From positions 98,052-162,051 of the forward strand of contig NZ_BSOW01000023.1 of the NCBI RefSeq assembly GCF_030160715.1: a DNA stretch of 64,000 nucleotides, in the 5' to 3' direction. Source of the DNA: Bradyrhizobium iriomotense (GTDB lineage Bacteria; Pseudomonadota; Alphaproteobacteria; Rhizobiales; Xanthobacteraceae). This document shows positions 52,621 to 61,819 of this stretch, piece by piece. The notes beneath the pieces were generated by a model, which was not told where the DNA came from, did no database searches, and saw only the letters and a program-made list of their open reading frames with translations. Position numbers and translations under genes: made by a program. The first letter of the stretch is position 1. The number at the start of each line of letters is the position of its first letter.

Positions 52621-52701
52621 GGCGCCCACGCATAAGCCGGCTATGCCGCGAATTCAATCGACCGGAACATCAATTTCCGCCTACCGCCCATACGCTGAGG
52701 A

Positions 52702-53367
52702 TCAGGCGACCTGCAAGGCGCGGGCATAGGTCAGGCCCGAATTCGTGATGTGCGTCGTCATCAATCGTACGAAACCGTCGAACTCGCCGCGTTCAAACAG
52801 GCGCAGCAACTTGCGGTGCTCTTCGAACGAGGCCGGCGTCTGGACGTCGACGGGCGCACTCAGATTGGTGCGCAGCGCGGCGACGCGCCCCGAAACGAGC
52901 TGATAGGATTCCTGGAGATAGCGATTGCCGCAATGCGCGAACAGCGCGTCGTGGATCGCGCTGTCCGCGCGCCCATAGGCGACGTTGTCCTTGGCCGTGA
53001 GCGCTTCCTCCATCGCCACGATGGCCTGTTCCATCGCGGCGATTGCGCCGGCGCGGTCGTGCGCGAAGGCGAGCTCGGCGGCCTTGGGCTCGATCACGAT
53101 CCGGAACGTGCAGAGCGCCGTGATGTCCTCCGGGCTCGGGGTAAAGACAAAGCTGCCCACCTGCGGCCGGATCACCACGAGGCCCTGCGCCTGCAACTGG
53201 CCCATGGCCTCGCGCACCGGGGTGCGGCTGACGCCGAAGGACTGCGCGACCATCTCCTCGGAAATGGCTGCGCCGAGCGCGAACTCGCCGTCGATGATGC
53301 CCTGGCGCAGGCGCAGCATCGCGCGCTGGGCCAGCGATCTCGGCGTATCGAGCTTCAGCGACTTCAT
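52702..53367 (-). CDS. GntR family regulator (FadR/FCD type)
   Basis: 221 residues, DNA-binding repressor or activator. N-terminal winged helix: ILRQGIIDGEFALGA-like RLRQGIIDGEFALGAAISEE and SFGVSRTPVREAMGQLQAQGLV. The C-terminal FCD ligand domain has FRIVIEPKAAELA and late metal-binding His residues (IHDALFAHCGN; EEHRKLLRLF). Its start is 7 bases before the stop of the FAD-oxidase gene upstream on the same strand, so they form one unit and it likely controls this oxidase and the divergent DapA-like gene. Confidence 0.92.
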   Translation of the reverse strand: MKSLKLDTPRSLAQRAMLRLRQGIIDGEFALGAAISEEMVAQSFGVSRTPVREAMGQLQAQGLVVIRPQVGSFVFTPSPEDITALCTFRIVIEPKAAELAFAHDRAGAIAAMEQAIVAMEEALTAKDNVAYGRADSAIHDALFAHCGNRYLQESYQLVSGRVAALRTNLSAPVDVQTPASFEEHRKLLRLFERGEFDGFVRLMTTHITNSGLTYARALQVA

Positions 53368-53373
53368 CGGTCC

Positions 53374-54780
53374 TCAGATGACCTTGCCGGGATTGAGCAG
53401 ATGATCGGGATCGAGCGCGGCCTTGAGCGTGCGCATCAGCGCGATCTCGGCTTCGCTGCGGGCATGCCCGAGCCATTGCTTCTTCAGCGTGCCGATGCCG
53501 TGCTCGGCGGAGACGCTGCCGCTCATCTCGCGCACCAGGCCATAGATGATCGCGTCCATCGCGTCCTTCGGCTGGCGCTCGATCGGCAAGCCCGTCACCC
53601 AGGACACCAGGTGGAGATTACCGTCGCCGATATGGCCGTAATAGACGCTCTCGCAGCCCTTGATGCCGTCTGCGAGCGCCGCCTTGCAGCGCGTGACGAA
53701 CTCGTCCATCCGCGCCACTGCAAGGCCGATGTCGTAGGAGATGTGCGGCCCCAGCACCTGGCCGAACTCGGCGCAGATGTCGCGCACCGCCCAGAATTTC
53801 TGCGTCTGCGCCAGCGATTGCGCGACGGCGGCGTCTGCGAGCAGGCCGCGCTCCATCAGCCCTTCGAGCCAGGCCTGGAAGCGCGGCGCATCGATGCTCT
53901 CATCCGTGCCCTGCGCCTCCACCAGCACATAGAGTCCGTGACCGGCGGCGACCGGCGGCTTGACGCCCGCGCGCGCCGTGATCATCTCCCAATAATCCGG
54001 CCACATCACCTCGAAGGCCGACAGCAGCGGGCCGAGGCCGGAGCGCGCGGCATCGAGCAGCGCGACCACGGCGGCATAATCCTTCAGCGCGCAGAGCGCG
54101 GCCATGGTCGAGCGCGGCTTTGGAAACAGCCGCAGCACCACGCGCGTGATGATGCCGAGCGTGCCTTCCGAGCCGATGAAGAGATGCTTCAGATCGTAGC
54201 CGGCATTGTTCTTCATCAGCTTGTTGAGATTGGTGATGACGGTGCCGTCCGGCAGCACGACCTCGAGCCCGAGCACCAGTTCGCGCGTCATGCCGTAGCG
54301 GATCACGCGGTTGCCGCCGGCATTGGTGGAGAGATTGCCGCCGATCGCGCAGGAGCCGCGCGATCCGAGATCGAGCGGGAAGAAGAAGCCGGCCTCATCG
54401 GCCGCCTTCTGGATCGTCTCCAGCGGCGTGCCGGCCTTCACCGTCATGGTCGCGGAGGCGCGATCGATCTCCTCGATGCCGGTCATGCGCTCCAGCGAGA
54501 TCGCGACCCAGCCGGGCTCCGGCGCAGCGCCACGGCACAGGCCGGTCAATCCGCCCTGCGGCACGAACGGCAGGCCTGCCTTGCGGCATGTCGCAATGGC
54601 CGCGGCAACGCCGGCCGCGTCCACCGGGCGGATCACCGCGAGCGGCGTTTGCGGCAGGCTTGCGCTCCAGTCGTTGCAATTGCGCGCTGGCACTTCGTTG
54701 CCGATCAGCACGGCTTGCGGGCCAAGTTGGTTGCGCAGATCGCGCAGCATGTCCTCGGGGCGTTCGAGCAGCGTCGTCAT
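53374..54780 (-). CDS. FAD-linked oxidase, GlcD/D-2-hydroxyacid dehydrogenase family
   Basis: 468 residues, PCMH-type flavoprotein that would oxidise a D-2-hydroxy acid (glycolate, lactate or 2-hydroxyglutarate). The FAD domain shows VPQGGLTGLCRGAAPEPG, DLGSRGSCAIGGNLSTNAGGNR and YGMTRELVLGLEVVLPDG. The substrate cap has the late YYGHIGDGNLHL and ends SAEHGIGTLKKQWLGH...DPDHLLNPGKVI, all family marks. The ATG at 54780 is preceded by AGAGGCTCC. Cotranscribed with the GntR gene downstream. The substrate may relate to the DapA-like enzyme next door. Confidence 0.92.
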   Translation of the reverse strand: MTTLLERPEDMLRDLRNQLGPQAVLIGNEVPARNCNDWSASLPQTPLAVIRPVDAAGVAAAIATCRKAGLPFVPQGGLTGLCRGAAPEPGWVAISLERMTGIEEIDRASATMTVKAGTPLETIQKAADEAGFFFPLDLGSRGSCAIGGNLSTNAGGNRVIRYGMTRELVLGLEVVLPDGTVITNLNKLMKNNAGYDLKHLFIGSEGTLGIITRVVLRLFPKPRSTMAALCALKDYAAVVALLDAARSGLGPLLSAFEVMWPDYWEMITARAGVKPPVAAGHGLYVLVEAQGTDESIDAPRFQAWLEGLMERGLLADAAVAQSLAQTQKFWAVRDICAEFGQVLGPHISYDIGLAVARMDEFVTRCKAALADGIKGCESVYYGHIGDGNLHLVSWVTGLPIERQPKDAMDAIIYGLVREMSGSVSAEHGIGTLKKQWLGHARSEAEIALMRTLKAALDPDHLLNPGKVI

Positions 54781-54983
54781 GGCGGAGCCTCTGTGACCGG
54801 GGTGTCTGGCCAGGGCCGACGCCCATGCATTTTTGGTGGCGCGACCCGCTTCACGGTGGAATTGCGGCGATGTTGTATGTAAGGTACAAGAAGCAAATGG
54901 GAACGCCAAGCAGGTTTCGCGCTTTTCCAAAAGGGCAAGCCTGATCAAAGCCTTAGAGTGATAGCTCTCGCAGAGGATATGTC

Positions 54984-55868
54984 ATGACGGACGCAATTCG
55001 CGGGTTCTGGGTCGCCACGCCAACGCCGCTGACGGCCGAGGGAGCCGTCGACCCCGTCCGGTTGGCGGACCACGCGCTTCGGCTCTTCAAGAAGGGCGTC
55101 AACGGTGTCGTGGTGTTCGGCACCACCGGCGAAGGCACCTCATTCAATGTTGCAGAGCGGATCGCGGCCGTGGAGGCCTTGCTCAAGGCCGGCGTCGCCG
55201 CTGACCGCATCGGCATTGGCGGCGGCTTTCCCGCGATCAGCGACAGCATCGCCTTGACGCGTTCGGTGCTGAGCCTCGGCCTGCGCCACGTCTTGGTGCT
55301 GCCGCCCTATTTCGATCGCAGCATCAGCGCGGAAGGAATCGAGGACGCCTTCGCCGCGATCTTCGACGGCGTCGCCGACGATCGCCTGCGCGCCTACCTC
55401 TACCACATCCCGCAAGTCTCCGGCGTCGCCGTGCCGACGCAGGTCGCGGCGAATTTGCGCAAGCGCTACGGCAAGCTCGTTGCTGGCCTCAAGGACTCCA
55501 GCGGCGACTTCAAGCAATTCCAGGCCTTCCGTGCCGCGGCGCCCGAGCTCGCCATCACGGTCGGCAACGAAGCCGACATCACCCGCGCCATCGCGGCGGG
55601 TGGCGCCGGCACCATCTGCGGCATGGCGAACATCGTGCCCGAGCTCGTCAAGGGCATGGTCGATGGCAAGGACGTCGGAGCACGCATGCAGGCGGCGATC
55701 GATATCGTCGTCAAGACGCCGTCGCTGGTCGCGACCTTGAAGGCCATCCTCTCCGCACAGACCGCCGATCCCGGCTGGCTGCGCGTGCGTCCGCCGCTCC
55801 GTGGCCTCTCCGACGGCAAGGCGCTGAAGGCGAAGATCGACGCGCTGGTGAGTCCTGCGATCGCGTAG
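54984..55868 (+). CDS. DapA-like aldolase/dehydratase (dihydrodipicolinate synthase family)
   Basis: 294 residues, TIM barrel lyase. Family marks: GTTGEG (about 48-53), a Tyr in YLYHIPQVSG, and the Schiff-base Lys in VAGLKDSSGD (about residue 170). The gene context (divergent from GntR and a hydroxyacid oxidase) points to a catabolic 2-keto-acid aldolase or dehydratase rather than to lysine synthesis. The reaction cannot be told from sequence alone. Confidence 0.88.
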   Translation: MTDAIRGFWVATPTPLTAEGAVDPVRLADHALRLFKKGVNGVVVFGTTGEGTSFNVAERIAAVEALLKAGVAADRIGIGGGFPAISDSIALTRSVLSLGLRHVLVLPPYFDRSISAEGIEDAFAAIFDGVADDRLRAYLYHIPQVSGVAVPTQVAANLRKRYGKLVAGLKDSSGDFKQFQAFRAAAPELAITVGNEADITRAIAAGGAGTICGMANIVPELVKGMVDGKDVGARMQAAIDIVVKTPSLVATLKAILSAQTADPGWLRVRPPLRGLSDGKALKAKIDALVSPAIA

Positions 55869-55925
55869 CGCCCGCGAACCTTTCCTGCGCTGACAGCGAC
55901 CGATGAGCATTCGCGGAGATCACGA

Positions 55926-56288
55926 ATGGTCATGGTCAGGTTCTTGTTTGCTTTCATCGTCTGGGGCGCGGTCGCCTTGACGCCCGTGCTTGCGGCGCCG
56001 CTCTGCAAGGAGCAGGAACTGGGCGGCAAGGATGCACCGATGCTGTCGCCGCCGATGGCCAACGTCGTGACCGGAGCGGGCCGACTGCAATTCTACTCGG
56101 CGCCGAATCCCGCCTGCGCGATGAACGGTATTTTTGTCATTCGCAGGGACGAGTTGATCGCCTACGCCCAAACCGACGACGGCTGGGCCTAGGTGATGTA
56201 CACCAATCCCAGAACCGGAAATGCCGTGTCCGGCTGGGTCAGATCGGCGCGGCTGAAGCAAACGGGAACGGTCGGTCCGAAACAATGA
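55926..56288 (+). pseudogene. secreted SH3-like protein interrupted by an in-frame TAG
   Basis: The frame opens with a signal peptide (MVMVRFLFAFIVWGAVALTPVLA) and an SH3-like domain (GRLQFYSAPNPACAMNG, VIRRDELIAYAQTDDGWA). It then hits TAG at 56190-56192. The same frame continues VMYTNPRTGNAVSGWVRSARLKQTG and ends at TGA 56286-56288, which is exactly the expected end of such a domain. One base change (for example GAG or TAC to TAG) explains it. Confidence 0.75.
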
Positions 56289-56365
56289 CCGCCGCGAGCG
56301 GCTAGCCAAGACCATGACAATGGTCCAAAAGCGCGAGGCTCGTTCTCGCGAAGGCTCGCCATCTC

Positions 56366-57598
56366 ATGAACCTTTCGACCGTCACCCCTGCCGATATTCG
56401 TCGCGCGCTCTTGTTGCGTGAGGAGATCGCGCTGCTTGATCTCAGGCACGAGGCTGCCTTTGCCACCGGCCATCCCCTGTTTGCCGCCAACATGGCGGAG
56501 GGGCGCATTGCGATCGAGGCCGAGACGAGGCTGCCGCGCAAGGACGTGGCAATCGTTCTCTATGACGACGGTGACGGCCTGGTCGGGCCCGGCGCCGAGC
56601 GCCTGCACGCGCTGGGTTACAGCAACATCCGCGCATTGGACGGTGGCCTCAAGGCGTGGCGCGCGGCCGGCTTTGAGCTGTTCGAGGACGTCAACTCCTA
56701 TGCCAAGGCCTTTGGCGAACTGGTCGAGGCGCGCCGTCACACGCCCTCGCTCAACGCCGACGAGGTCGCAAGCCTGATTGCCGCCAAGGCCAATGTTGCG
56801 ATCCTCGATGTTCGCCGCTTCGACGAATATGCCACCATGAATATCCCGGGCTCGGTCAGTGTGCCCGGCGCCGAGCTCGTGCTGCGCGCGGGACGCGCGG
56901 CGCCCGATCCCGACACCACCATCATCGTCAATTGCGCCGGTCGCACGCGCTCGATCATCGGCACACAGTCGCTGATCAATGCCGGCGTCCCCAACAAAGT
57001 GCGCGCGCTGCGCAACGGCACGATCGGCTGGACTCTTGCCAGGCACACGCTCGAGCATGGCGCCGGGCGGCGCGGCGCGATCGGGGCGTTCGAGGGCGCC
57101 GCGGCCAATGCCCGCGACGTCGCCTATCGTGCCGGCGTTCGTCACATCGGCGTGGGCGAGGCGACGGCGCTCGCTGCGCAAACCTCGCGGACGCTGTATC
57201 GCTTCGATGTGCGCGGCGCCGAGGAATATACGAGTGGTCACCTCGCCGGCTTCCGCCACTATGCGGGCGGCCAGCTCGTCCAGGAGATCGACATGGCCGC
57301 GCCCGTGCGCGGCGGGCGCATCCTTCTGACCGACGACAGGGGCGTGCGCGCCGACATGACGGCGTCCTGGCTCGCGCAGATGGGCTGGGAGGTCTACGTG
57401 CTCGAGGGCGGCTATGACGGCGCGCTGGAAATGGGACCGCCGCAAGTGCTGCCGAAGCCAGATCCCGCGCACCGGTACCGGCGTCCCTACGAAGGGACTG
57501 ATGTCGCGGAAAGCGCGATGCAGGCCTATCTCGACTGGGAATACGGCCTCGTCGAGCAGCTCCGCCGCGACGCGACGCACGGATTTTACGTGGTCTGA
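56366..57598 (+). CDS. multi-domain rhodanese-like protein
   Basis: 410 residues with three or more rhodanese folds. Domain 1 (about 5-110) has LYDDGDGLV where the active-site loop should be, so no Cys. Domain 2 (about 127-225) has VNCAGRTRS with Cys190, a complete sulfurtransferase loop. Domain 3 (about 260-355) has LTDDRGVRAD, again no Cys. Only the middle domain can carry a persulfide. It probably moves sulfur in the cytosol. It lies upstream of serA on the same strand but 126 bp apart. Confidence 0.85.
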   Translation: MNLSTVTPADIRRALLLREEIALLDLRHEAAFATGHPLFAANMAEGRIAIEAETRLPRKDVAIVLYDDGDGLVGPGAERLHALGYSNIRALDGGLKAWRAAGFELFEDVNSYAKAFGELVEARRHTPSLNADEVASLIAAKANVAILDVRRFDEYATMNIPGSVSVPGAELVLRAGRAAPDPDTTIIVNCAGRTRSIIGTQSLINAGVPNKVRALRNGTIGWTLARHTLEHGAGRRGAIGAFEGAAANARDVAYRAGVRHIGVGEATALAAQTSRTLYRFDVRGAEEYTSGHLAGFRHYAGGQLVQEIDMAAPVRGGRILLTDDRGVRADMTASWLAQMGWEVYVLEGGYDGALEMGPPQVLPKPDPAHRYRRPYEGTDVAESAMQAYLDWEYGLVEQLRRDATHGFYVV

Positions 57599-57724
57599 GC
57601 GGGCGCAGGCAGTCCCGGCGAGAGATCAAGATGCCCGATCATCTTGTGTCCACGTGAAAATCATATTGTCTTCCGCCTCGTCGGCGACTAAGCCGCGCGC
57701 GAAGGCGATACCCACGGAGATCCC

Positions 57725-58969
57725 ATGCCAGCCACAGGCCAGACCCCTGAGAGGACTGCGAAAGCCCTGCTGCTTGAAGGCGTCAATGACAGCGCAATGG
57801 ACCTGTTCAGGAGCGCCCGCTTCACCAATGTCGAGCGGCTACCCAAGGCGCTCGACGGCGATGCGCTGCGGCAGGCGGTGCAGGGCGTGTCGCTGCTCGG
57901 CATTCGCTCACGCACCCAACTCACCGAGGACGCGCTCGCCTCCGCGGACCAGCTTCTTGCGGTCGGCTGCTTCAGCGTCGGCACCAATCAGGTCGATCTG
58001 CTCGCCGCCCGCAAGCGCGGCATTCCCGTCTTCAATGCGCCGTTCTCCAATACGCGCAGCGTCGCCGAGCTCGTCATCGGCGAGATCGTGATGCTGCTGC
58101 GGCAGATCTTCCCGCGCTCGGTGTCGGCGCATGACGGCGGCTGGGACAAGTCGGCGGCCGGCAGCCGCGAGGTGCGTGGCCGCACGCTCGGCATCATCGG
58201 CTATGGCAATATCGGCTCGCAGCTCTCGACGCTTGCCGAGGCCATGGGCATGCGGGTGATCTTCTTCGACCGCACCGACAAGCTGCGTCACGGCAACACC
58301 GAGCCGGTCGAGAAGCTCGAGGATCTCCTGGCCCTGAGCGACGTGGTCAGCCTGCATGTGCCGGAAACGCCGGAGACCGCGGGCATGATCGGCGAGCGCG
58401 AGCTGCGGCTGATGAAGCCGGGCTCGTTCCTGATCAACAACAGCCGCGGCACCGTCGTCGATCTCGACGCGCTGGCGCGCGCCTTGCGCGATGAGCATCT
58501 CGCCGGCGCCGCCGTCGACGTCTTCCCGGTCGAACCCTCCTCGAACGCCGATCGCTTCAAGAGCCCGTTGCAGGGCCTCGGCAACGTCATCCTCACGCCG
58601 CATATCGGCGGCTCCACGGAAGAGGCACAGGAGCGGATCGGCGGCGAGGTGGCCCGCAAGCTCGTCGACTATTACGTCACCGGCTCGACCATGGGCGCCG
58701 TCAATTTCCCGGAGGTGCAGCTCCACCTCCGCCCCACCGGCGCCCGCTTCAGTCATGTCCACCGCAATGTGCCGGGCATGCTGCGCCGGTTGAACGAGGT
58801 GTTTTTGCAGCGTGACGTCAACATCGCCGCCCAATATCTGGAGACGCATGGCGAGCTCGGCTACGTCGTGCTCGACGCCGATCTCGGCGGCCAGGATTCG
58901 AACGAGCTGCTCCGGCAGATCCGGGCGCTCGACGGAACGATCGGCGCGCGGCTGGTGTTCGAGCACTGA
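57725..58969 (+). CDS. serA: D-3-phosphoglycerate dehydrogenase
   Basis: First enzyme of serine synthesis, NAD dependent; 414 residues, the E. coli-like length. NAD fold GIIGYGNIGSQLSTLAEAMG, catalytic Arg region INNSRGTVVDLDAL, and the catalytic His in LTPHIGGSTEEAQ. A C-terminal ACT domain follows (about 340-414, VPGMLRRLNEVFLQRDVNI), which in homologues binds serine for feedback inhibition. ATG after GGAGATCCC. Confidence 0.94.
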   Translation: MPATGQTPERTAKALLLEGVNDSAMDLFRSARFTNVERLPKALDGDALRQAVQGVSLLGIRSRTQLTEDALASADQLLAVGCFSVGTNQVDLLAARKRGIPVFNAPFSNTRSVAELVIGEIVMLLRQIFPRSVSAHDGGWDKSAAGSREVRGRTLGIIGYGNIGSQLSTLAEAMGMRVIFFDRTDKLRHGNTEPVEKLEDLLALSDVVSLHVPETPETAGMIGERELRLMKPGSFLINNSRGTVVDLDALARALRDEHLAGAAVDVFPVEPSSNADRFKSPLQGLGNVILTPHIGGSTEEAQERIGGEVARKLVDYYVTGSTMGAVNFPEVQLHLRPTGARFSHVHRNVPGMLRRLNEVFLQRDVNIAAQYLETHGELGYVVLDADLGGQDSNELLRQIRALDGTIGARLVFEH

Positions 58970-59101
58970 GGCCCGAACGGACTGGCAGTTCTTCGCATCA
59001 CGACGCTGTGACGCATCCGGGCGGCTGCGCTGTTGCGCAGCCCCGCTTCCGCTTTCTACACTACCTGTGGTTACCTGGGGCGCTGGTCTAACAAGTCTCG
59101 T

Positions 59102-59206
59102 CTAGAGCGCGATGAGATTAGGATGAATCGTCATCGCGCTTTAGGTTATTGTTTGCGCATGATCTTTTCGGAAAACCGCTTCACACTTTTCCGGATCATG
59201 CTTTAG
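59102..59206. repeat. bipartite palindromic repeat, copy 3 (inverted)
   Basis: Opposite orientation to copies 1 and 2. GAGCGCGATGAGATTAGGAT comes first, then ...CATCGCGCTTTAGG, then GCGCATGATCTTTTCGG... to GGATCATGCTTTAG. It lies between serA and the patatin gene, the rest of that 280-bp gap showing no gene. Confidence 0.85.
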
Positions 59207-59251
59207 CAAGTCTCATCGAAGTTGAGCTTAACTTGCGTGAGTGCGGACACG

Positions 59252-60268
59252 ATGGCCCGAGACCGCATACCGATCGACCTTGCACTTCAAGGCGGAGGCT
59301 CGCACGGCGCGTTCACCTGGGGCGTGCTCGATCGGCTTCTCGAAGAGACATGGCTTGACGTCGTCGCCATCTCCGGGACCTCCGCCGGGGCGATGAATGC
59401 CGCGGTGCTAGCCGACGGATGGACGGCGGGCGGCGCCAAAGGCGCGCGCGAGGCGCTGGACCACTACTGGCGCCGCGTTTCGCACGCCGCGGCGTTCAGT
59501 CCGTTGCAGCGATCGCCGCTCGATCGCCTGATGGGGCGCTGGACCCTCGACACCTCGCCGGCCTACGTCTTCACCGACCTGATGTCGCGGCTGTTCTCGC
59601 CCTACGATCTCCCGGTCGACTACAACCCTCTGCGCAAGGTGCTCGCCGAGAGCATCGATTTCGAACGCCTCGCGCGTTCCGAGATCAAGCTGTTCATCAC
59701 GGCGACACGGGTGCGGACCGGCCGTGGCCGGATCTTTCGCAACGCGGAGATCACCGCCGACGTTCTCCTGGCTTCGGCGTGCCTTCCGACTATGTTCCGC
59801 GCCATCGAGATCGACGGCGAGCCCTATTGGGATGGCGGCTTCGCCGGCAATCCGACGATCACGCCGCTGGTCCGTGAAAGCGACGCCTACGATACCATCC
59901 TGGTGCAGATCAATCCGACGGAGCGTCTGGAAGACCCGCGCAGCGCGGCGGAAATCCTCAACCGGCTCAACGAGATTTCGTTCAACTCGCCGTTGATGAA
60001 GGAATTGCGCATGATCGCGCTGCTCCGCCAGGCCGCCGATCCCGGCAGTGGCGAGGGCGCGCGCTGGGCGCGAATGAGGACGCACCGGATCAAGAGCGAT
60101 ATTTTGACGAGCTTCGGCGCTTCCTCAAAGCTGAATGCCGAATGGCAGTTCGTCTCGATGCTCCGCGCCGAGGGCCGGCTGGCCGCCAGCGAATTCCTGG
60201 AACATCACAGCGAGGACATCGGCCGGCGCTCGACGGCCGATCTCGATGTTCTCCTGGCGGAGTGCTGA
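59252..60268 (+). CDS. patatin-like phospholipase
   Basis: Serine lipid acyl hydrolase, 338 residues. Oxyanion loop LALQGGGSHGAFTWGVL, nucleophile Ser44 in ISGTSAGAMNA (GxSxG) and catalytic Asp194 in WDGGFAGNP. Length and layout match bacterial patatins, some of which are secreted effectors while others act on membrane lipids. No signal peptide. The start could also be TTG at 59222 or GTG at 59237. The permease gene follows 3 bases later. Confidence 0.9.
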   Translation: MARDRIPIDLALQGGGSHGAFTWGVLDRLLEETWLDVVAISGTSAGAMNAAVLADGWTAGGAKGAREALDHYWRRVSHAAAFSPLQRSPLDRLMGRWTLDTSPAYVFTDLMSRLFSPYDLPVDYNPLRKVLAESIDFERLARSEIKLFITATRVRTGRGRIFRNAEITADVLLASACLPTMFRAIEIDGEPYWDGGFAGNPTITPLVRESDAYDTILVQINPTERLEDPRSAAEILNRLNEISFNSPLMKELRMIALLRQAADPGSGEGARWARMRTHRIKSDILTSFGASSKLNAEWQFVSMLRAEGRLAASEFLEHHSEDIGRRSTADLDVLLAEC

Positions 60269-60271
60269 GAC

Positions 60272-61723
60272 GTGGGCCTTCTCGGCATTCTCGTTGGGCT
60301 CGGCCTGCTCGTGGTGCTGGCCTTCCGCGGCTGGAGCGTCCTGCTGCTCGCCCCGTTCGCGGCGCTCGTTGCCGCAGCATTCGGTGGCGAGCCGCTGCTC
60401 GCCAATCTGACGCAGGTGTTCATGGCGAGCGCCGCGGGCTTCCTGGCGCAGTTCTTTCCGATCTTCCTGCTCGGTGCCGTCTTCGGCAAGCTGATGGACG
60501 ACAGCGGCGCGGTGACGGCGGTCGCCGCCTTCATGGCGCAGCGGCTCGGAGAGCAGCGTGTGATCCTTGCGGTCGTGCTCGCGGGCGCGCTGGTCACCTA
60601 TGGCGGGGTCAGCCTGTTCGTCGCCTTCTTCGTCATCGCACCGATGGCACAGTCGCTGTTCCGCGCAGCCTCCATCCCGCGGCGGCTGATCCCGGCGGCC
60701 ATCGTGCTGGGGACCTCGACCTTTACGATGTCGGCGCTGCCCGGCACGCCGTCGATCCAGAACGCCATTCCGATGCCGTTCTTCGGGACGACGCCATTCG
60801 CGGCGCCCGGGCTCGGCATCATCGCCGCGCTCGTCATGCTCGGCGTCGGATTGTGGTGGCTGCAGCGGGCGGAGGCACAAGCCCGCCGCGCGGGTGAGGG
60901 ATTTGGCGACGCGCAAGGCACGGCCGAGCATGTCGTCGACGATGAATTTTTGCGCGAGCGCGCGACCACCGCGCGCGAGTTCGACCCCGCCGAGATCCGG
61001 CACGGCCGTCGCAGCGAGGCGCCGTCGCCGGTCTTGAGCGCGGTTCTGCCGCTGATCGTCGTCGTGGCGGTCAATCTCGTGATGTCGCTCCTGGTGTTGC
61101 CGCGGATGGATTTCTCATACCTTGCCGAGCAACGCTGGGGTGGCACGTCCTTGTCCGCCGTTGCCGGCGTCTGGTCGGTCGCAGTCGCGCTGGCCGCAGC
61201 TATCGTCGTGGCCATTGCCATGAACTGGAGGAGGCTGGCCTCGCTCCGGCAGACGATGGATGCCGGCGCCAATGCCTCCGTGCTCCCGGCGCTGAGCGTT
61301 GCAAGCCTGGTCGGGTTCGGCGCCGTCATCGCCGCACTGCCGGCTTTCGAGATGGTGCGCGACTGGGTGCTCGCGATCGAGGGGGGACCGCTGGTGTCGC
61401 TTGCGGTCGCGACCAACATTTTGGCCGCGTTGACCGGCTCGGCATCCGGCGGCCTCACGATCGCGCTGGATGCGCTCGGCCAGACCTATGTGGCGATCGC
61501 CGCGCAGACCGGCGTGGACCTCGCGCTGATGCACCGCGTGGCGGTGATCGGTTCGGGTACGCTGGATATCCTGCCGCACAACGGCGCGGTGGTCAGCCTG
61601 CTCGCGATCTGCGGACTGACCCACCGCGACAGTTACCTGGATATCGTGATGGTTGGCATCGTTTCGTCCCTGCTGGCGCTGGTCATCGTCATCGCGCTCG
61701 GCAGCCTCATAGGATCGTTCTGA
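60272..61723 (+). CDS. GntP family permease
   Basis: Inner-membrane carrier, 483 residues and about 12-14 hydrophobic helices. It starts with GTG (GLLGILVGLGLLVVLAFRGW). A polar central loop (about 205-245: AQARRAGEGFGDAQGTAEHVVDDEF) and the late GSASGGLTIALDALG and GTLDILPHNGAVVSLL are typical of GntP/CitMHS-like carriers for gluconate or other organic acids. Three bases after the patatin gene, so probably cotranscribed. Confidence 0.88.
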   Translation: MGLLGILVGLGLLVVLAFRGWSVLLLAPFAALVAAAFGGEPLLANLTQVFMASAAGFLAQFFPIFLLGAVFGKLMDDSGAVTAVAAFMAQRLGEQRVILAVVLAGALVTYGGVSLFVAFFVIAPMAQSLFRAASIPRRLIPAAIVLGTSTFTMSALPGTPSIQNAIPMPFFGTTPFAAPGLGIIAALVMLGVGLWWLQRAEAQARRAGEGFGDAQGTAEHVVDDEFLRERATTAREFDPAEIRHGRRSEAPSPVLSAVLPLIVVVAVNLVMSLLVLPRMDFSYLAEQRWGGTSLSAVAGVWSVAVALAAAIVVAIAMNWRRLASLRQTMDAGANASVLPALSVASLVGFGAVIAALPAFEMVRDWVLAIEGGPLVSLAVATNILAALTGSASGGLTIALDALGQTYVAIAAQTGVDLALMHRVAVIGSGTLDILPHNGAVVSLLAICGLTHRDSYLDIVMVGIVSSLLALVIVIALGSLIGSF

Positions 61724-61819
61724 GACGGGCAATCCCGCGCTTGCGATTGACGGACGGCCGAACGTTGCGTTGAATGTGTCAGCTTGTCGTTGATAACAAA
61801 AAAAATCAGGGTGGAAACG

